A stretch of DNA of 64,000 nt from assembly GCF_004801315.1 (NCBI RefSeq), contig NZ_SSNW01000004.1:79588-143587 (forward strand), read 5' to 3'. The DNA is from Deinococcus sp. Arct2-2 (GTDB lineage Bacteria > Deinococcota > Deinococci > Deinococcales > Deinococcaceae). The translations under genes and the position numbers were made by a program. This document shows, one piece after another, positions 1-9,192 of this stretch. Positions within the stretch are counted from its first letter, which is position 1. Every line of letters begins with the position of its first letter. The notes under the pieces are model-generated. The model saw only the letters and a list, made by a program, of their open reading frames with translations. It made no database searches and was not told the DNA's origin.

Positions 1-750
1 AGCCGAGTTTATATCTTAGCCTGATCTCCGGTGGGAAAGTTCACAACATTCAGCCGCAACAGGCAACAAGGGAAAGCGCGGTGACCAGATTGCGAGCTTA
101 CGCCTCAATTCACACTGACGCCGTCACATTAAAGGGCTTAAAGCCGGAAATGACTGGTACGTTCTCAATTTTCAGCTTGTCGGATGCAAACCTAAATCTT
201 AAAAAGCACACGGCGTCACCTTCATAGGGCGCTTACTAAATTACTCGCCAGTGTGAAAGATCCAACTTAGTCTGACTTATCTCTAGGGCCAGCGAAGTGA
301 AATACTCCACATGGCTAATTACTGAAGCCACCATTCCAGATGACTGTGCAGACTGTTGAGCTTTGTGGAGCACTTCTTAATCAATAGTTGAGCTTCGTTA
401 CGCCAGATTGTAACAATTATCACGAGGATTGAAAGTGTTGTAAGAATTGATCTTAAACGATCCTGCTTTGTGAAAAATACTTCTGCTTATTGATCTATTG
501 CACCCGTTCTATCTAAGACCTCTGTGCATTAGAAAGCGAGATATGCGAGCGCATTTATTGAGAGGTTTTTACATCACACCTTACTCACAGCTAAACATTG
601 TACGATTTCCGTCAAACTCTAATAGAGTAAATAACATTCATTTATCTTTTCGAACGGCAGCGTTATATATATTCTGAGTTTCACATGTAAAACTTCACGT
701 TTCATTTGATAAGTTGTCTAGCCTTTTGTGACTAGGGAACGATTCTAAAC
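1..750. other. AT-rich gene-free stretch
   Basis: No convincing coding sequence occurs here on either strand. The base composition is visibly AT-richer than the rest of the window. It holds a short inverted repeat, GTTAC-N8-GTAAC, near 399-416, and two loosely similar stretches near 118-142 and 209-234 sharing GTCAC followed by AGGGC. Runs such as TTATATATATT near 663 could carry promoters, but I could not assign one. It may be the long upstream region of the protease gene or decayed foreign DNA; the window edge prevents a better judgement. Confidence 0.5.
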
Positions 751-822
751 GTGATAGACCTCCCGCGTCGGCATAACTTAACGGTTCCACCCGCATTCCA
801 TCTACCTTTTGGAGGTTTTGTG

Positions 823-2409
<1,587 letters not shown>

Positions 2410-2484
2410 GGCTGAGGCGGGGCTGACAGAGAAGCGCACAGTCAGCCCGTTTGACCTGCATCTCTTTGACTGTTGTTACAAAAA

Positions 2485-2527
2485 GGCATGGGCTGTGCAG
2501 CAGCGCGAATGTTGCACAGCCCATGCC
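2485..2527 (+). terminator. Perfect 15-bp hairpin between the two protease genes
   Basis: GGCATGGGCTGTGCA (2485-2499) and its exact complement (2513-2527) enclose a 13-base loop. The stem is preceded by AAAA, but only TCT follows, so a classic U-tract is missing. It lies 75 bases after the S8 stop and 39 bases before the S1 protease start. A terminator or an mRNA-stability or attenuation element are both possible. Confidence 0.6.
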
Positions 2528-2566
2528 TCTGCCTAACCCTGCCCACCACATTCATCAGGAGAACCC

Positions 2567-3433
2567 ATGATCCGTCCTACTTTGCCCCGCTTGATCTCCC
2601 TCATTACCCTCGGCTCATTGGCTTTGACGGCCTGCAACACGGCCAGCGTGGTTCCCGCTGCTACCCTAGACGCGCCCGCTGAATCACAAACTGTAACAGG
2701 CACCGAACTGGCCTTTTCAGGCCTTCAACCCCAAATCGTGTACGGCACGGTCACAAGCGTGTCGACTCGCCCCTATCAGGTCAGCGTGACGCCTTCCAAC
2801 TCGTTGGCGGGCGGCTGGTGCGGGGGCACCTTGATCAGCAAAGATTGGGTGCTGACCGCCGCTCACTGTGTCGAGGGTCAATCGACAGCCAGCATGCGGG
2901 TGCGGGCCGGAATCAACGACCTGACCACCAGCAGCGGGCAACTCAAGTCGGCTTCGCGCATCATCTTGTATCCCGGACGCTCGGCCAGCAGCGACGCCTA
3001 CGATATCGCGCTCATCAAGGTCAGCAGCGCTTTCGTATTGGGAAGCACGGTGCAGCCTGCCGCCTTGCCCGGTAGCACCGCCGAGAGTGTGCTGGACGTG
3101 AACGGTAAATCGGCCACGGTCAGCGGGTGGGGCAAGACCGAAACGGGCGCGTCCAGCCCCCGTGCCCTGCGTGAAGTGACCATTCCGATTACGCCCACAG
3201 GGAGCGACTGCGGCACGCGCCCCGGCAACACCATTTGCGGCAAGTATTCGGCGGGCCGCGACTCCTGCAACGGCGACAGCGGCGGCCCCCTTGCCGCGCC
3301 CTACAACGGCAAAATGTACGTGCTGGGCGTGGTCAGCTACGGCCCAGTCGAGTGCCGAGGCTACGGCGTGTATACCCGCGTCAACGGCTACATCAACTGG
3401 ATCGCTCAGCAAACAGGAATTGCTGCTCAGTAA
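2567..3433 (+). CDS. Secreted trypsin-like (S1) serine protease
   Basis: This is a chymotrypsin-fold extracellular endopeptidase of 288 aa. An AGGAG Shine-Dalgarno sequence lies 7 bases before the ATG. The N-terminus is a signal peptide with a lipobox-like LTAC (Cys about residue 23), so membrane anchoring is possible. The triad is visible as His100 in the TAAHC motif, Asp146 in YDIALIKV and Ser238 in GDSGGP. Six residues before that serine is an Asp (GRDSCNGDSGGP), which in this family suggests trypsin-like cleavage after Arg or Lys. Cysteines around the active site could form the usual disulfides. It stands beside the S8 protease gene in the same direction and ends in its own terminator, so the two may form a secreted proteolysis locus. 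Assignment to S1 is secure; the substrate is unknown. Confidence 0.92.
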   Translation: MIRPTLPRLISLITLGSLALTACNTASVVPAATLDAPAESQTVTGTELAFSGLQPQIVYGTVTSVSTRPYQVSVTPSNSLAGGWCGGTLISKDWVLTAAHCVEGQSTASMRVRAGINDLTTSSGQLKSASRIILYPGRSASSDAYDIALIKVSSAFVLGSTVQPAALPGSTAESVLDVNGKSATVSGWGKTETGASSPRALREVTIPITPTGSDCGTRPGNTICGKYSAGRDSCNGDSGGPLAAPYNGKMYVLGVVSYGPVECRGYGVYTRVNGYINWIAQQTGIAAQ

Positions 3434-3463
3434 ACACAGAGAACCGTTCGGTACAGCAACAAT

Positions 3464-3522
3464 GCAGGAAGCGGGATTCGGCGTGTGGGTGCGCCTGAAT
3501 CCCGCTTCCTGCTTGGTGTTTT
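3464..3522 (+). terminator. Rho-independent terminator after S1 protease gene
   Basis: A 16-bp perfect stem (3464-3479 with 3497-3512), extended by GGCG/CGCC across a one-base bulge, is followed by TTGGTGTTTT. Confidence 0.88.
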
Positions 3523-3585
3523 AGCGGCTCTATGAACGTGAAGACTGGATGTGCAAAATTGGAACTCTGGCAGACCCGTTCTGTC

Positions 3586-3614
3586 TTGACCGTAATCACA
3601 TTCTGTTATAAACT
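3586..3614 (+). promoter_or_regulatory. ddrA leaderless promoter
   Basis: TTGACC at 3586-3591 and TAAACT at 3609-3614 are separated by 17 bases, and the ATG of ddrA follows exactly 6 bases after the -10 box. Transcription would therefore begin at or next to the A of the start codon, giving a leaderless mRNA. No Shine-Dalgarno sequence is present, which agrees. Confidence 0.75.
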
Positions 3615-3617
3615 AAA
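3601..3617 (+). promoter_or_regulatory. RDRM-like operator (DdrO binding site) overlapping the ddrA -10 box
   Basis: TTCTGTTATAAACTAAA is a 17-mer with TT and GT in the left arm and AC and AA at the mirror positions. This matches the general form TT-N2-GT-N5-AC-N2-AA of the radiation/desiccation response motif known in Deinococcus. It covers the -10 box, so a bound DdrO repressor would block RNA polymerase until IrrE/PprI cleaves it after DNA damage. The match and position are seen in the sequence; binding is inferred from the known regulon. Confidence 0.75.
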
Positions 3618-3620
3618 TGC

Positions 3621-4220
3621 ATGAAGCTGAGCGATGTTCAGAAACGACTCCAAGCCCCGTTTCCCGCTCATTTGGTGGCGTGGAAACCGCAAGCCTTCAC
3701 CAAAGACCGCACCCGCGCCCTGATGTTGGCCCACGTGGATGCCCGCGCCGTCCAAGACCGCCTCGATGCCATCTGCCCCGATGGCTGGACATTCGAAATC
3801 GAAGTGATCGCCGGAGCCGCCCGCCCCACCGTGAAAGGCCGCCTGACCGTGCTGGGCGTCATTCGTGAAGACATCGGAGAAGCCCCCGAAGGCGACCTCG
3901 GCACGTTGAAGGCCGCCAGCAGTGATGCCCTGAAGCGCTGCGCCGTGCAATTCGGCATCGGGCGCTACTTGTACGACCTGCCCAAAGTTTGGGTCGACTG
4001 GAACGACAGCCGCCGCGAACCCGTGACTCCGCCCGAACTGCCCGAATGGGCACGCCCTGACCACGAGCGCAGCCCCGGCGGAGCGCACTTGGTGCAGGCG
4101 ATGGAGCAACTGCGTTACGAGTTGCCCGAAGACCTCGACCTTCAGCGCGAAGTGTACAAGCACCTGAAGGCCGCGCTGGGCAGTATTCACCCCGGCCAAG
4201 GCGCAGGGCAGGCCGCATGA
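3621..4220 (+). CDS. ddrA: DNA damage response protein DdrA (Rad52-like single-strand annealing family)
   Basis: DdrA binds and protects 3' ends of single-stranded DNA and helps preserve the genome after radiation or desiccation. The 199-aa product begins MKLSDVQKRLQAPFPAH and contains the Rad52/22-like core with conserved blocks near residues 35-55 (hVDARAVQDRLD), 75-85 (PTVKGRLTVLG) and 100-122 (AASSDALKRCAVQFGIGRYLYDLP), as I recall for DdrA orthologues. The C-terminal tail (about 145 onward) is less conserved and usually dispensable for annealing. The gene is preceded by an operator of the DdrO regulon and a leaderless promoter, so strong induction by DNA damage is expected. Its stop overlaps the start of a 30-codon membrane peptide gene. 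Identification is confident. Confidence 0.95.
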   Translation: MKLSDVQKRLQAPFPAHLVAWKPQAFTKDRTRALMLAHVDARAVQDRLDAICPDGWTFEIEVIAGAARPTVKGRLTVLGVIREDIGEAPEGDLGTLKAASSDALKRCAVQFGIGRYLYDLPKVWVDWNDSRREPVTPPELPEWARPDHERSPGGAHLVQAMEQLRYELPEDLDLQREVYKHLKAALGSIHPGQGAGQAA

Positions 4221-4309
4221 ATTCTCCTACGCCCCGCCAAACCGGACTGGTCATGCTGGCCGTGTTGGGCCTGATGTTGCTGGGCGGCGCGATTGCCGGA
4301 ATGCTGTAA
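4217..4309 (+). CDS. 30-aa single-span membrane peptide overlapping ddrA
   Basis: The ATG at 4217 overlaps the ddrA stop codon as ATGA, the usual sign of translational coupling. The reading frame runs 30 codons to TAA and is followed after 16 bases by a terminator, so it fits as the last gene of the ddrA transcript. The product is MNSPTPRQTG followed by about 20 hydrophobic residues with small-residue motifs (LLGGAIAG), i.e. one transmembrane helix with a short polar N-terminus. I do not recognise a family. If real, it would be induced together with DdrA after DNA damage. It could also be a chance frame; the coupling, composition and terminator position argue for a gene. Confidence 0.6.
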   Translation: MNSPTPRQTGLVMLAVLGLMLLGGAIAGML

Positions 4310-4325
4310 GAGTCAGGATAAATTT

Positions 4326-4362
4326 ACCCCGCTTGCCGTGTAGTCGGTAGGCGGGGTTCTTG
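4326..4362 (+). terminator. Terminator of the ddrA transcript
   Basis: ACCCCGCTTGCC (4326-4337) pairs with GGTAGGCGGGGT (4346-4357), with two G-U pairs, and TCTTG follows. It may also serve the convergent PadR gene. Confidence 0.7.
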
Positions 4363-4411
4363 TTGGGTGGCGAACCATGATTGGGCCAAGTGATCTGACG
4401 AGGGCCGACGC

Positions 4412-4978
4412 TTAGGCCAGTAATTCGGCCCAAAATGCCAAGCTCGCCCGCTCGTACAGCAGCCCCATTCGGAGTGGCTGGGCTTCAAAGCTGCCTTCTG
4501 GCACACACGCCGCCCGATCCTCGTATTCGGCTAGGCGGGCGCGGTGCAAGTCCAGTTGCTCCTGCGCCAGTTGCGGCAATAGTTGCGGTGGCCCCTGCCC
4601 GGCAAAAAACAGTTTGAGAAGGCCAGCGTCCCGCAGTTCGGGAAACCCGGCGGGCCGCGAGAGCCAGTGTGCCAGCGCCGAACGCCCAGCCACCGTGATG
4701 CTGTAGGTGCGTTTGCGCCGCCCGCCGTCTTCTTGGGTTTCTTCCAGCAGCCCCAATCCCACGAGGCGCTGAGGTTCGGCGTAGAGCTGAGAGCGCGGAA
4801 ATGTCCAAAAATAGCCCACCGATTCGTCGGCCCAGCGCTTCAGATCGTAAGACGTGCCGGGGCCGCACTGACCCAGCAGCCCCAGCACGATGTAAGCCGA
4901 GGGGCCGAGCGTGGCCTGTCCGTTTATACCAGCAGCATCGGCGGCAACAGGGGCGAGAGAAACACTTGCATCTGACAT
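4412..4978 (-). CDS. PadR-family transcriptional regulator
   Basis: This is a DNA-binding regulator of about 188 aa. The N-terminal half is a PadR winged helix (YIVLGLLGQCGPGTSYDLKR, then LYAEPQRLVGLGLLEE and RKRTYSITVAGRSAL, the wing), and the C-terminal half is the helical Vir-act-alpha-C dimerisation region. I place the start at the internal ATG 4978 rather than 4993. On the minus strand, TATGCT lies exactly 6 bases before it (4990-4985), with a TTTGGA-like -35, giving a leaderless promoter, while the upstream ATG would sit before that -10 box. The gene is divergent from the DUF4188 gene at 5061. PadR regulators commonly control a neighbouring gene, so regulation of that gene is a reasonable inference. 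The ligand is unknown. Confidence 0.85.
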   Translation of the reverse strand: MSDASVSLAPVAADAAGINGQATLGPSAYIVLGLLGQCGPGTSYDLKRWADESVGYFWTFPRSQLYAEPQRLVGLGLLEETQEDGGRRKRTYSITVAGRSALAHWLSRPAGFPELRDAGLLKLFFAGQGPPQLLPQLAQEQLDLHRARLAEYEDRAACVPEGSFEAQPLRMGLLYERASLAFWAELLA

Positions 4979-5060
4979 AGCAAGAGCATACACTCACTTC
5001 AGACCGTCCAAAGTAGACCATTCAGAGTGGAGGGTGGCTTGCGGCGAAGGAGAAGACCAA

Positions 5061-5528
5061 ATGAACCCGACAACACGGCTGACGGCAGAATTAGACGGCG
5101 ATTTCGTGGTGTTCCTGATCGGCTTCCGCATCAACACGTTGTGGCGGGTTTCGGCTTGGCTGCCTGTGTTCCGGGCCATGCCCAAAATGCTGAAGGAACT
5201 GGCGGAACATCCAGAAATGGGCCTGCTGGGCGGGCGCTTTGCAGGCATGACGCTTATTCAGTATTGGCGCAGCACCGAACACCTGAACGCTTATGCCCAG
5301 TCGCGCCAGAACGAGCATCTCCCGGCTTGGCGGGCCTTCAACCAAAACGCCCGCCGGGCCAAAGGCGCAGTCGGCATCTGGCACGAAACTTACCGTGTAG
5401 CAGCGGGCCAATACGAAACGGTGTATGTAGATATGCCCGCCTTTGGGCTGGGGCAGGCGGGCAAGTTGGTGCCTGCCAGCGGGCGGCGCGAAACGGCGGC
5501 GGGGCGCATCAGTTCACCTGTGGTGTGA
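5061..5528 (+). CDS. DUF4188 family protein (putative monooxygenase-like fold)
   Basis: The 155-aa product resembles the DUF4188 family, which has a ferredoxin-like fold related to small haem or cofactor-free monooxygenases and is sometimes annotated phenylacetaldoxime-dehydratase-like. Visible family features are DFVVFLIGFRIN near the N-terminus, the GLLGGRF segment, the LIQYWRS motif around residue 75 and GIWHETY around residue 110. The start ATG has AAGGAG 8 bases upstream. The gene is divergent from a PadR regulator and followed by a family A repeat. The function is not established; the neighbouring regulator suggests a stress or small-molecule response, but this is inference. Confidence 0.75.
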   Translation: MNPTTRLTAELDGDFVVFLIGFRINTLWRVSAWLPVFRAMPKMLKELAEHPEMGLLGGRFAGMTLIQYWRSTEHLNAYAQSRQNEHLPAWRAFNQNARRAKGAVGIWHETYRVAAGQYETVYVDMPAFGLGQAGKLVPASGRRETAAGRISSPVV

Positions 5529-5545
5529 GGGGCGAGTATCCGGGC

Positions 5546-5650
5546 AACCCCCCCAGTCTGCTGTACAGCCAGCCCCCCTTGAGGGGAGCGCAAAAGCGCA
5601 GTTGTCCTCCCCTCAAGGGGGGGCATTGCGTCAGCAACGGGGGGGTTCAC
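5546..5650. repeat. Palindromic intergenic repeat, family A copy 1
   Basis: A roughly 105-base imperfect palindrome begins AACCCCCCC and ends GGGGGGTT. The inner arms carry CCCCTTGAGGGGAGCGC and CCTCCCCTCAAGGGGGG. It matches the copies at 10699-10799 and 17872-17962 and the half copy at 27793-27840. It lies between the convergent DUF4188 and methyltransferase genes and may act as a bidirectional terminator. Confidence 0.85.
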
Positions 5651-6276
5651 CTTCTCCCGCCATCCCCTTTTTCCAGCACAAACAGCGTATGCGCCACCCG
5701 CACCCCATAGTGAGAAGTCCAGTCTTGCTCGTGCTGCACGCTTAAGCCACACGCCGCAAACAGGGCCAGCCACTCCGCCCGCGTGTGCTCCTGCTGCGGG
5801 TGATTCCATTCCAGATTCATCAGGGCGTCGGCCCAATGTGATTGGCTGCCCGTGTCTTCCAGCACCAGCACGCGCCTCCGCGACACGCGCACAGCTTCAC
5901 GCAAGACCCGCTCCGGGTCAGGGCAATGGTGCAGCACGAAGGCCAGCAGCACGGTGTCGAAGCTGTCATCGGGGAAAGGGACGGAGTGGCCGTCATAGCT
6001 GTGGCGCGGCAGGCTGTACTTTTGCGCCAGCAGCGCGGCAATCGGTTGGGCGATCCAGCGTTGCCCGAACGCGCCGGGGTGGGGCGGCACATCCAACAAT
6101 GTGACATGAAAGCCGTGCCAGAGCCTCAGCAGCGCGGCGGTGTGGCCGGAGCCTGCGCCCAAGTCGCACACCTGCCCGCCTGAAATGTGCGGCGCGATTC
6201 GGCTCGCCAAATCTGCCGCCCGCCGCCACGCGACTGGGCCGTAGAGGGCGGCGGCGATGGAGGCCCAGACCCGCAC
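5647..6276 (-). CDS. Class I SAM-dependent methyltransferase
   Basis: The 209-aa product is a Rossmann-fold methyltransferase. Motif I is VCDLGAGSGH (about residues 36-45), binding the SAM methionine moiety. Further blocks are LLDVPP (end of strand 2), FPDDSFDTVLLAFVLHHCPDPERVLREAVRV (motifs IV and post-IV of the Methyltransf_11 type) and VLVLEDTGS. The start is GTG at 6276, directly abutting the TAG stop of hrpB (6279-6277), so it is translated from the hrpB transcript. The C-terminus enters the family A repeat. The substrate is unknown; many such proteins act on small molecules or lipids. Confident at the level of fold and cofactor only. Confidence 0.85.
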   Translation of the reverse strand: MRVWASIAAALYGPVAWRRAADLASRIAPHISGGQVCDLGAGSGHTAALLRLWHGFHVTLLDVPPHPGAFGQRWIAQPIAALLAQKYSLPRHSYDGHSVPFPDDSFDTVLLAFVLHHCPDPERVLREAVRVSRRRVLVLEDTGSQSHWADALMNLEWNHPQQEHTRAEWLALFAACGLSVQHEQDWTSHYGVRVAHTLFVLEKGDGGRR

Positions 6277-8793
6277 CTACACGCCCCGTTTTTTGATGCC
6301 TTTCATCGGCGCGTGCGTCCAAGGATCTTCGGGCCAAGGGTGCTTGGGATAGCGGCCCCGTAAGTCCTTGCGAACCTCGAAATAGCTGGAATTCCAGAAC
6401 GAACGCAAATCCTGCGTGACCTGCACGGGGCGTCCGGCGGGCGACAGCAGATGCAGCAGCACGGGCGTCCGGCCCCCATTCACGGTGGGCGTTTCGGCCA
6501 GCCCAAACAATTCTTGCAACTTCACCGCCAAAATCGGCGCGTCGCTAGGGCGGTATTCCAGCCGGATGCGGCTTCCGGTGGGCACGCTTAGGTGCGTGGG
6601 GGCCAATTCGTCCAGTTGCGCGGGCAGCGGCCAAGGCAAGAGGGCTTGCAGCGCGGGCAGCAGGTGAATGCGCCCCAAATCCTCGCGGCTGCGGGCACTT
6701 CCGAGATGCGGGCTAAGCCACGTTTCTAGCGTGTTCAGCAGCGCCTTATCAGATAGATCGGGCCAGCTGTCATCAGGCCGCCAGTGCCGCACCGATTCCA
6801 CACGGGTGCGAAGTTGCGCGGCTTCCGGTGAGAAGTTCAGCAGATGCAGCCCCTCGGCGCGGATGGCTCCGGTCAGTGCCCCGGCCCGCGCCCCGGCAGG
6901 TAGGTCACGCAGAGGTTGGCTGCCCAGCACCAACGCGCCTACCCGCTGTTGCCGTTCGGCCAGCAGCGTGCCCGTGCGCGAGTCCCAGCGCACCACATCG
7001 GCAGCCTCGGCGCGGGCTTCCAGCGCGGCGCGGTCTAATGGGGCGGCCAGAAATATCCGGCCTTCTGCACTGCCGGAATATTTGGGTGCTGCGCCGGGTG
7101 TGGCGTCCAAATGGGCCACCGCCAACGCTGAAGCCCCGGCCAACGGGTCGCCTTCAGGAAGCGCCGCGCCTTGCCCACCTGCCAGCAAAAAGCGCCCGCG
7201 TCCGTCTTCACGGGCCAGCGCCGCCCGTTCGGGGTAGGCCAGCGCCACCAACGCGCCCACGTCGTAGCCGTCCGGGGAACTGGAATCGGGCCGGACTTTC
7301 AGCAGCGTGCGCCACTGTTTTGATAAGCGTTCTACTCGCTCCAGCACGGCTACGTCTGCCGCCGTGCGCTCGCCGCGTCGCCACGCCCGCAGTGCTGCCA
7401 CCCGTTCTGTCAAGTCGGCCCCAGAACCGGGGGGCAAGGGGTCGCGTTCTTCCAGCAGGGCGGCTACATCGGCGGCCAGTGCGCCATCTTCAGCCCCATT
7501 CAGCAGGTGCGCCAAGCGGGGATGCGTCGGGAAGTCCAACAATCTTGCCCCCGCTGCCGTCACCCGTCCAGCCTTGTCCAGCGCGTCCAGATCGTGCAGC
7601 AACGTGCGGGCGAGGGCCACGCGGGGGGCGGGCGGCACGTCCAGCCAATTCAACGTGGCTGGGTCGGGCGTGCCCCACTGCGCCAATTCCAGCGTCAGCG
7701 GGGCGAGGTCGGCTTCCAGCACTTCCGGCAGGCTGGCGGCGGGCAACAGGGCATGCGTGCGCTCGCTCCAGAGGCGGTAGGCCACCCCCGGTGCGGTGCG
7801 TCCGGCCCGTCCTGCACGCTGCGTGGCACTGTCCCGCGTGACCCGGCCCGTGACCATGCGCGACAGCCCCGATGCCGGATCGAAGCGCTGGGTGCGGCTT
7901 TGCCCGCCGTCGATGACCACCCGCACGCCCGCGATGGTCAGGCTGGTTTCGGCAATAGAGGTCGCCAGAACGACTTTGCGCCGTCCATCTGGGTCAGGCA
8001 ACAAGGCCCGCCGTTGCGCCGCAAGGGGCAAGTCACCATACAGGGGCAAAATTGCGATTCCCGCCGCTTCCAAGTCGGCCAGTTGGCCCGCCGCCCCGCG
8101 AATCTCACGCACGCCCGGTAAGAAGGCCAGAATGTCGCCGGGGTCGGCCTCTAGCGCCGAGCGCACGGCCCGCCTCACCGCGTCTTCTACCCGCCCAACC
8201 GGGTCGGCACTGAGGTAGCGCATCTCCACCGGGTAAGCCCGCCCCGCGCTCTCGATCAGCGGGGCATTCAGGCGGGCGGGCAAGTCGGCGTTCAGGGTGG
8301 CGCTCATGACCAGCACGCGCAGGTCGTCGCGCAAGGCTCCCTGCACTTCCCGCAGCAGGGCCAGCGCCAAATCAGCGTTCAGGCTGCGTTCGTGGAATTC
8401 GTCCAGAATGACCAATCCCACGCCCGCCAGTTCAGGATCGCGCTGCAAGCGGCGGGTCAGAATGCCCTCGGTCACGACTTCTATGCGCGTGGCCGCCGAC
8501 ACCCGCGACTCGAAGCGCACGCGGTAGCCCACGCTCTGGCCGACTTCTTCGCCCAACGTTTCGGCCATGCGGGACGCCACCGCCCGCGCCGCCACCCGCC
8601 GGGGCTGAAGCATCACGATGGTTTGGCCCGCCAGCCAAGGTTCGTGCAAAAGTGCCAGCGGCAGCGCCGTGCTTTTGCCCGCGCCGGGAGGAGCCTGCAC
8701 CACCACCAACCCCTGATCTTGCAGCGCCGCCCGCACCGCTGGAATCACTTCGGCAATCGGCAAATCGGTGGGCGGCAGGGGAAAAGCGGACAT
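6277..8793 (-). CDS. hrpB: ATP-dependent RNA helicase HrpB (DEAH family)
   Basis: This is a superfamily 2 helicase of about 838 aa, close to the 809 of the E. coli protein. Motif I is GAGKST (about residue 40), motif II the DEFH box, motif III SATLNADLPA, with ATSIAETSLTI (motif V) and QRAGRAGR (motif VI). The C-terminus carries the HrpB-specific domain ending WPEDPWTHAPMKGIKKR. I prefer the ATG at 8793 over 8805: TAGCAT lies 10 bases before it on the minus strand and no Shine-Dalgarno sequence is seen for either. The stop abuts the GTG of the methyltransferase gene, forming a two-gene operon. HrpB is not essential in E. coli, and its physiological RNA target is not settled. Confidence 0.92.
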   Translation of the reverse strand: MSAFPLPPTDLPIAEVIPAVRAALQDQGLVVVQAPPGAGKSTALPLALLHEPWLAGQTIVMLQPRRVAARAVASRMAETLGEEVGQSVGYRVRFESRVSAATRIEVVTEGILTRRLQRDPELAGVGLVILDEFHERSLNADLALALLREVQGALRDDLRVLVMSATLNADLPARLNAPLIESAGRAYPVEMRYLSADPVGRVEDAVRRAVRSALEADPGDILAFLPGVREIRGAAGQLADLEAAGIAILPLYGDLPLAAQRRALLPDPDGRRKVVLATSIAETSLTIAGVRVVIDGGQSRTQRFDPASGLSRMVTGRVTRDSATQRAGRAGRTAPGVAYRLWSERTHALLPAASLPEVLEADLAPLTLELAQWGTPDPATLNWLDVPPAPRVALARTLLHDLDALDKAGRVTAAGARLLDFPTHPRLAHLLNGAEDGALAADVAALLEERDPLPPGSGADLTERVAALRAWRRGERTAADVAVLERVERLSKQWRTLLKVRPDSSSPDGYDVGALVALAYPERAALAREDGRGRFLLAGGQGAALPEGDPLAGASALAVAHLDATPGAAPKYSGSAEGRIFLAAPLDRAALEARAEAADVVRWDSRTGTLLAERQQRVGALVLGSQPLRDLPAGARAGALTGAIRAEGLHLLNFSPEAAQLRTRVESVRHWRPDDSWPDLSDKALLNTLETWLSPHLGSARSREDLGRIHLLPALQALLPWPLPAQLDELAPTHLSVPTGSRIRLEYRPSDAPILAVKLQELFGLAETPTVNGGRTPVLLHLLSPAGRPVQVTQDLRSFWNSSYFEVRKDLRGRYPKHPWPEDPWTHAPMKGIKKRGV

Positions 8794-8928
8794 GACGGCG
8801 ATCATGCTAGCGCGGGTGGGCGGGGAGAGGAATAGAACGCCTGTTCAGCAAATTGTGACACTCACGCTGTCCTGCAAGGGACGCGGCGCATGACAACCGG
8901 GGCAAGAGCGGGAACAGCACGGACGTGA

Positions 8929-8957
8929 AAGCGCCCGGAGTTGCGATCCAGGCGCTT
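8929..8957 (+). promoter_or_regulatory. Hairpin just upstream of a strong Shine-Dalgarno sequence
   Basis: AAGCGCC (8929-8935) pairs with GGCGCTT (8951-8957), ending 4 bases before an AAAGGAGGTGAT ribosome binding site. It could influence translation of the 36-aa reading frame at 8980. Confidence 0.45.
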
Positions 8958-8979
8958 CAGAAAAGGAGGTGATTTCCTT

Positions 8980-9090
8980 ATGCCTAAACAACGTAAGGTT
9001 ACACCAAAACGCCCGCGCAAGCCAATCAAGCCGAGTGACGTTGCTGCGGTCATAGCAGCGGTAGGCACTTTGCTGATGGGTTCGGGCTGA
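8980..9090 (+). CDS. 36-aa basic peptide with near-perfect ribosome binding site
   Basis: AAAGGAGGTGAT at 8962-8973, close to the full anti-Shine-Dalgarno complement, precedes an ATG by 6 bases. The 36-codon frame encodes MPKQRKVTPKRPRKPIKPSD, highly basic and proline-rich, followed by a short hydrophobic tail (VAAVIAAVGTLLMGSG) that could insert in the membrane. The codons are AT-richer at the start than in the neighbours. It sits alone between divergently placed hrpB and the convergent HAD gene. I recognise no family. The ribosome binding site is the main evidence for translation. Confidence 0.6.
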   Translation: MPKQRKVTPKRPRKPIKPSDVAAVIAAVGTLLMGSG

Positions 9091-9192
9091 TGGGCTTGGC
9101 GGCGGTTCTGACAGCCCTCTCGCGCCCCGGTTGCGTGTGCCTAAACTCCTACATTTGACGGCCTTTCTGCCTTTCAGCAGTTGGGCCGTTTC

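Noticed and set aside
3581..3597. Second RDRM-like sequence upstream of ddrA (CTGTCTTGACCGTAA region)
   Set aside because: GTC and GAC are two bases apart instead of three, so spacing does not fit; it is better explained as the -35 box.
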